Of a stretch of DNA of 39,136 bases, positions 38,673-39,136 are shown in pieces. The first letter of the stretch is position 1, and the number at the start of each line of letters is the position of its first letter. Source of the DNA: Actinomycetes bacterium (GTDB lineage: Bacteria > Actinomycetota > Acidimicrobiia > Acidimicrobiales > JAMCPL01); contig JAKBVZ010000036.1 in the NCBI GenBank assembly GCA_021841005.1, positions 105,375 through 144,510 of the forward strand, written 5' to 3'. The notes under the pieces were generated by a model. The model made no database searches and was not told the DNA's origin. It was given only the letters and a program-made list of their open reading frames with translations. The position numbers were made by a program, and so were the translations under genes.

Positions 38673-39136
38673 TCATAGTGGGTGTATGTCACGGTGACTC
38701 GGCTTGGTTGGATGCTTCATCGCGCGTTTATCGCGCGGACGAAACACATCACCGACCATATCTGCTGCCCTCTGATCTGTTTCGACGGTAGCACGGGCAT
38801 AGAGAGCAAGTGTAATCTGTGGCGAGGCGTGTCCGAGGCGTGTCTGTGCTGTCTTGACATCTACACCGGTAGCGACAAGCATTGTCGCCGCAAGCGATCT
38901 GAGATCGTGGAACCGGAGACCCGGCAATCCTGCTGCGTTACACGCTGGTATCCATATACGGCGTCGCCAGTTTGTGGGGTGCAACGGGTTGCCATTTGGA
39001 GAGGTGAAAATAAGAGCGTCCCCATTGGCTGCGGTAAGTCTGCGCCTTGCAAGCAGCGCGGATAGTTCGTCTACAAGCCACGCAGGACAGGCAAGGGTAC
39101 GCACACCAGCTTCAGATTTTGGAGGTTCTAACGTTC
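38673..39136 (-). CDS. int: Tyrosine recombinase/phage integrase, C-terminal catalytic part (5' partial)
   Basis: The frame stays open to the window edge and reads through PPKSEAGVRTLACP, so the GTG at 39104 is internal and the start lies beyond 39136. Visible catalytic residues are Lys in PPKSEAG, His and Arg in FHDLRSLAAT, His in LGHAS and the nucleophile Tyr in LALYARATVE. The first catalytic Arg and the DNA-binding N-terminal domain are outside. It would catalyse site-specific integration and excision of a mobile element. The tail end (KRAMKHPTKPSHRD) is basic. Its C terminus points at tRNA-Val, 15 bp away, the common layout for elements that insert into a tRNA gene. The element itself would extend to the right of the window. 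Confidence 0.9.
   Translation of the reverse strand, partial: TLEPPKSEAGVRTLACPAWLVDELSALLARRRLTAANGDALIFTSPNGNPLHPTNWRRRIWIPACNAAGLPGLRFHDLRSLAATMLVATGVDVKTAQTRLGHASPQITLALYARATVETDQRAADMVGDVFRPRDKRAMKHPTKPSHRDIHPL

Overview
The window looks like a piece of an actinobacterial chromosome, most likely from the class Acidimicrobiia or a close relative. This is inferred from several things: secreted proteins built from paired-cysteine repeats and a repeated 'DTR...GYY' beta module, a crotonyl-CoA carboxylase/reductase operon, start codons placed directly behind -10 boxes (leaderless style), and moderately high GC. A degenerate acid-peptidase (sedolisin) domain would fit an acidophile. The genus cannot be fixed from the sequence alone.

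Bases 1-10475 hold three large exported proteins. A giant repeat protein (5' end outside the window) and a second repeat protein converge with only 20 bp between them. Both end in the same TIG plus three-DTR-module tail, and they share an 89-bp inverted repeat. Beside them lies a membrane-anchored kelch protein. Bases 10656-12986 carry a pilT-type ATPase and a thiolase. Bases 13201-19867 carry aconitase (acnA), a TPP riboswitch with thiC, and a nucleotide-sugar dehydrogenase. Bases 19955-24130 encode a third secreted protein with fibronectin III, DTR, Ig-like and Asp-box propeller parts.

Bases 24280-28207 hold a small toxin-antitoxin-like pair, a Uma2-family protein, a YbjQ protein coupled to a small membrane protein, and a YceH (DUF480) protein fused to an unrecognised C-terminal domain. 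Bases 28318-33892 read leftwards. A tightly coupled ccr-mce-pccB-epsilon-like operon (stop/start overlaps or abutments throughout) is followed by NAD synthetase. With the thiolase, these enzymes could run part of the ethylmalonyl-CoA pathway or C4/C3 acyl-CoA metabolism. Bases 34011-38466 hold an alpha/beta hydrolase, nagB and a membrane-anchored protein related to N,N-dimethylformamidase large subunits. The right end has tRNA-Val(CAC), with a tyrosine recombinase abutting its 3' end, which suggests the edge of an integrated element continuing outside the window.

Three themes stand out. First, three secreted proteins share shuffled modules, with a sign of recent sequence exchange, and one carries a sedolisin half-domain that has lost its catalytic serine. 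Second, every divergent intergenic region contains a short tandem repeat, two of them long microsatellites (5 bp x 17 and 8 bp x 14). Third, low-complexity or microduplicated segments interrupt conserved enzymes (AcnA, ThiC, the YceH protein, the epsilon-like subunit).
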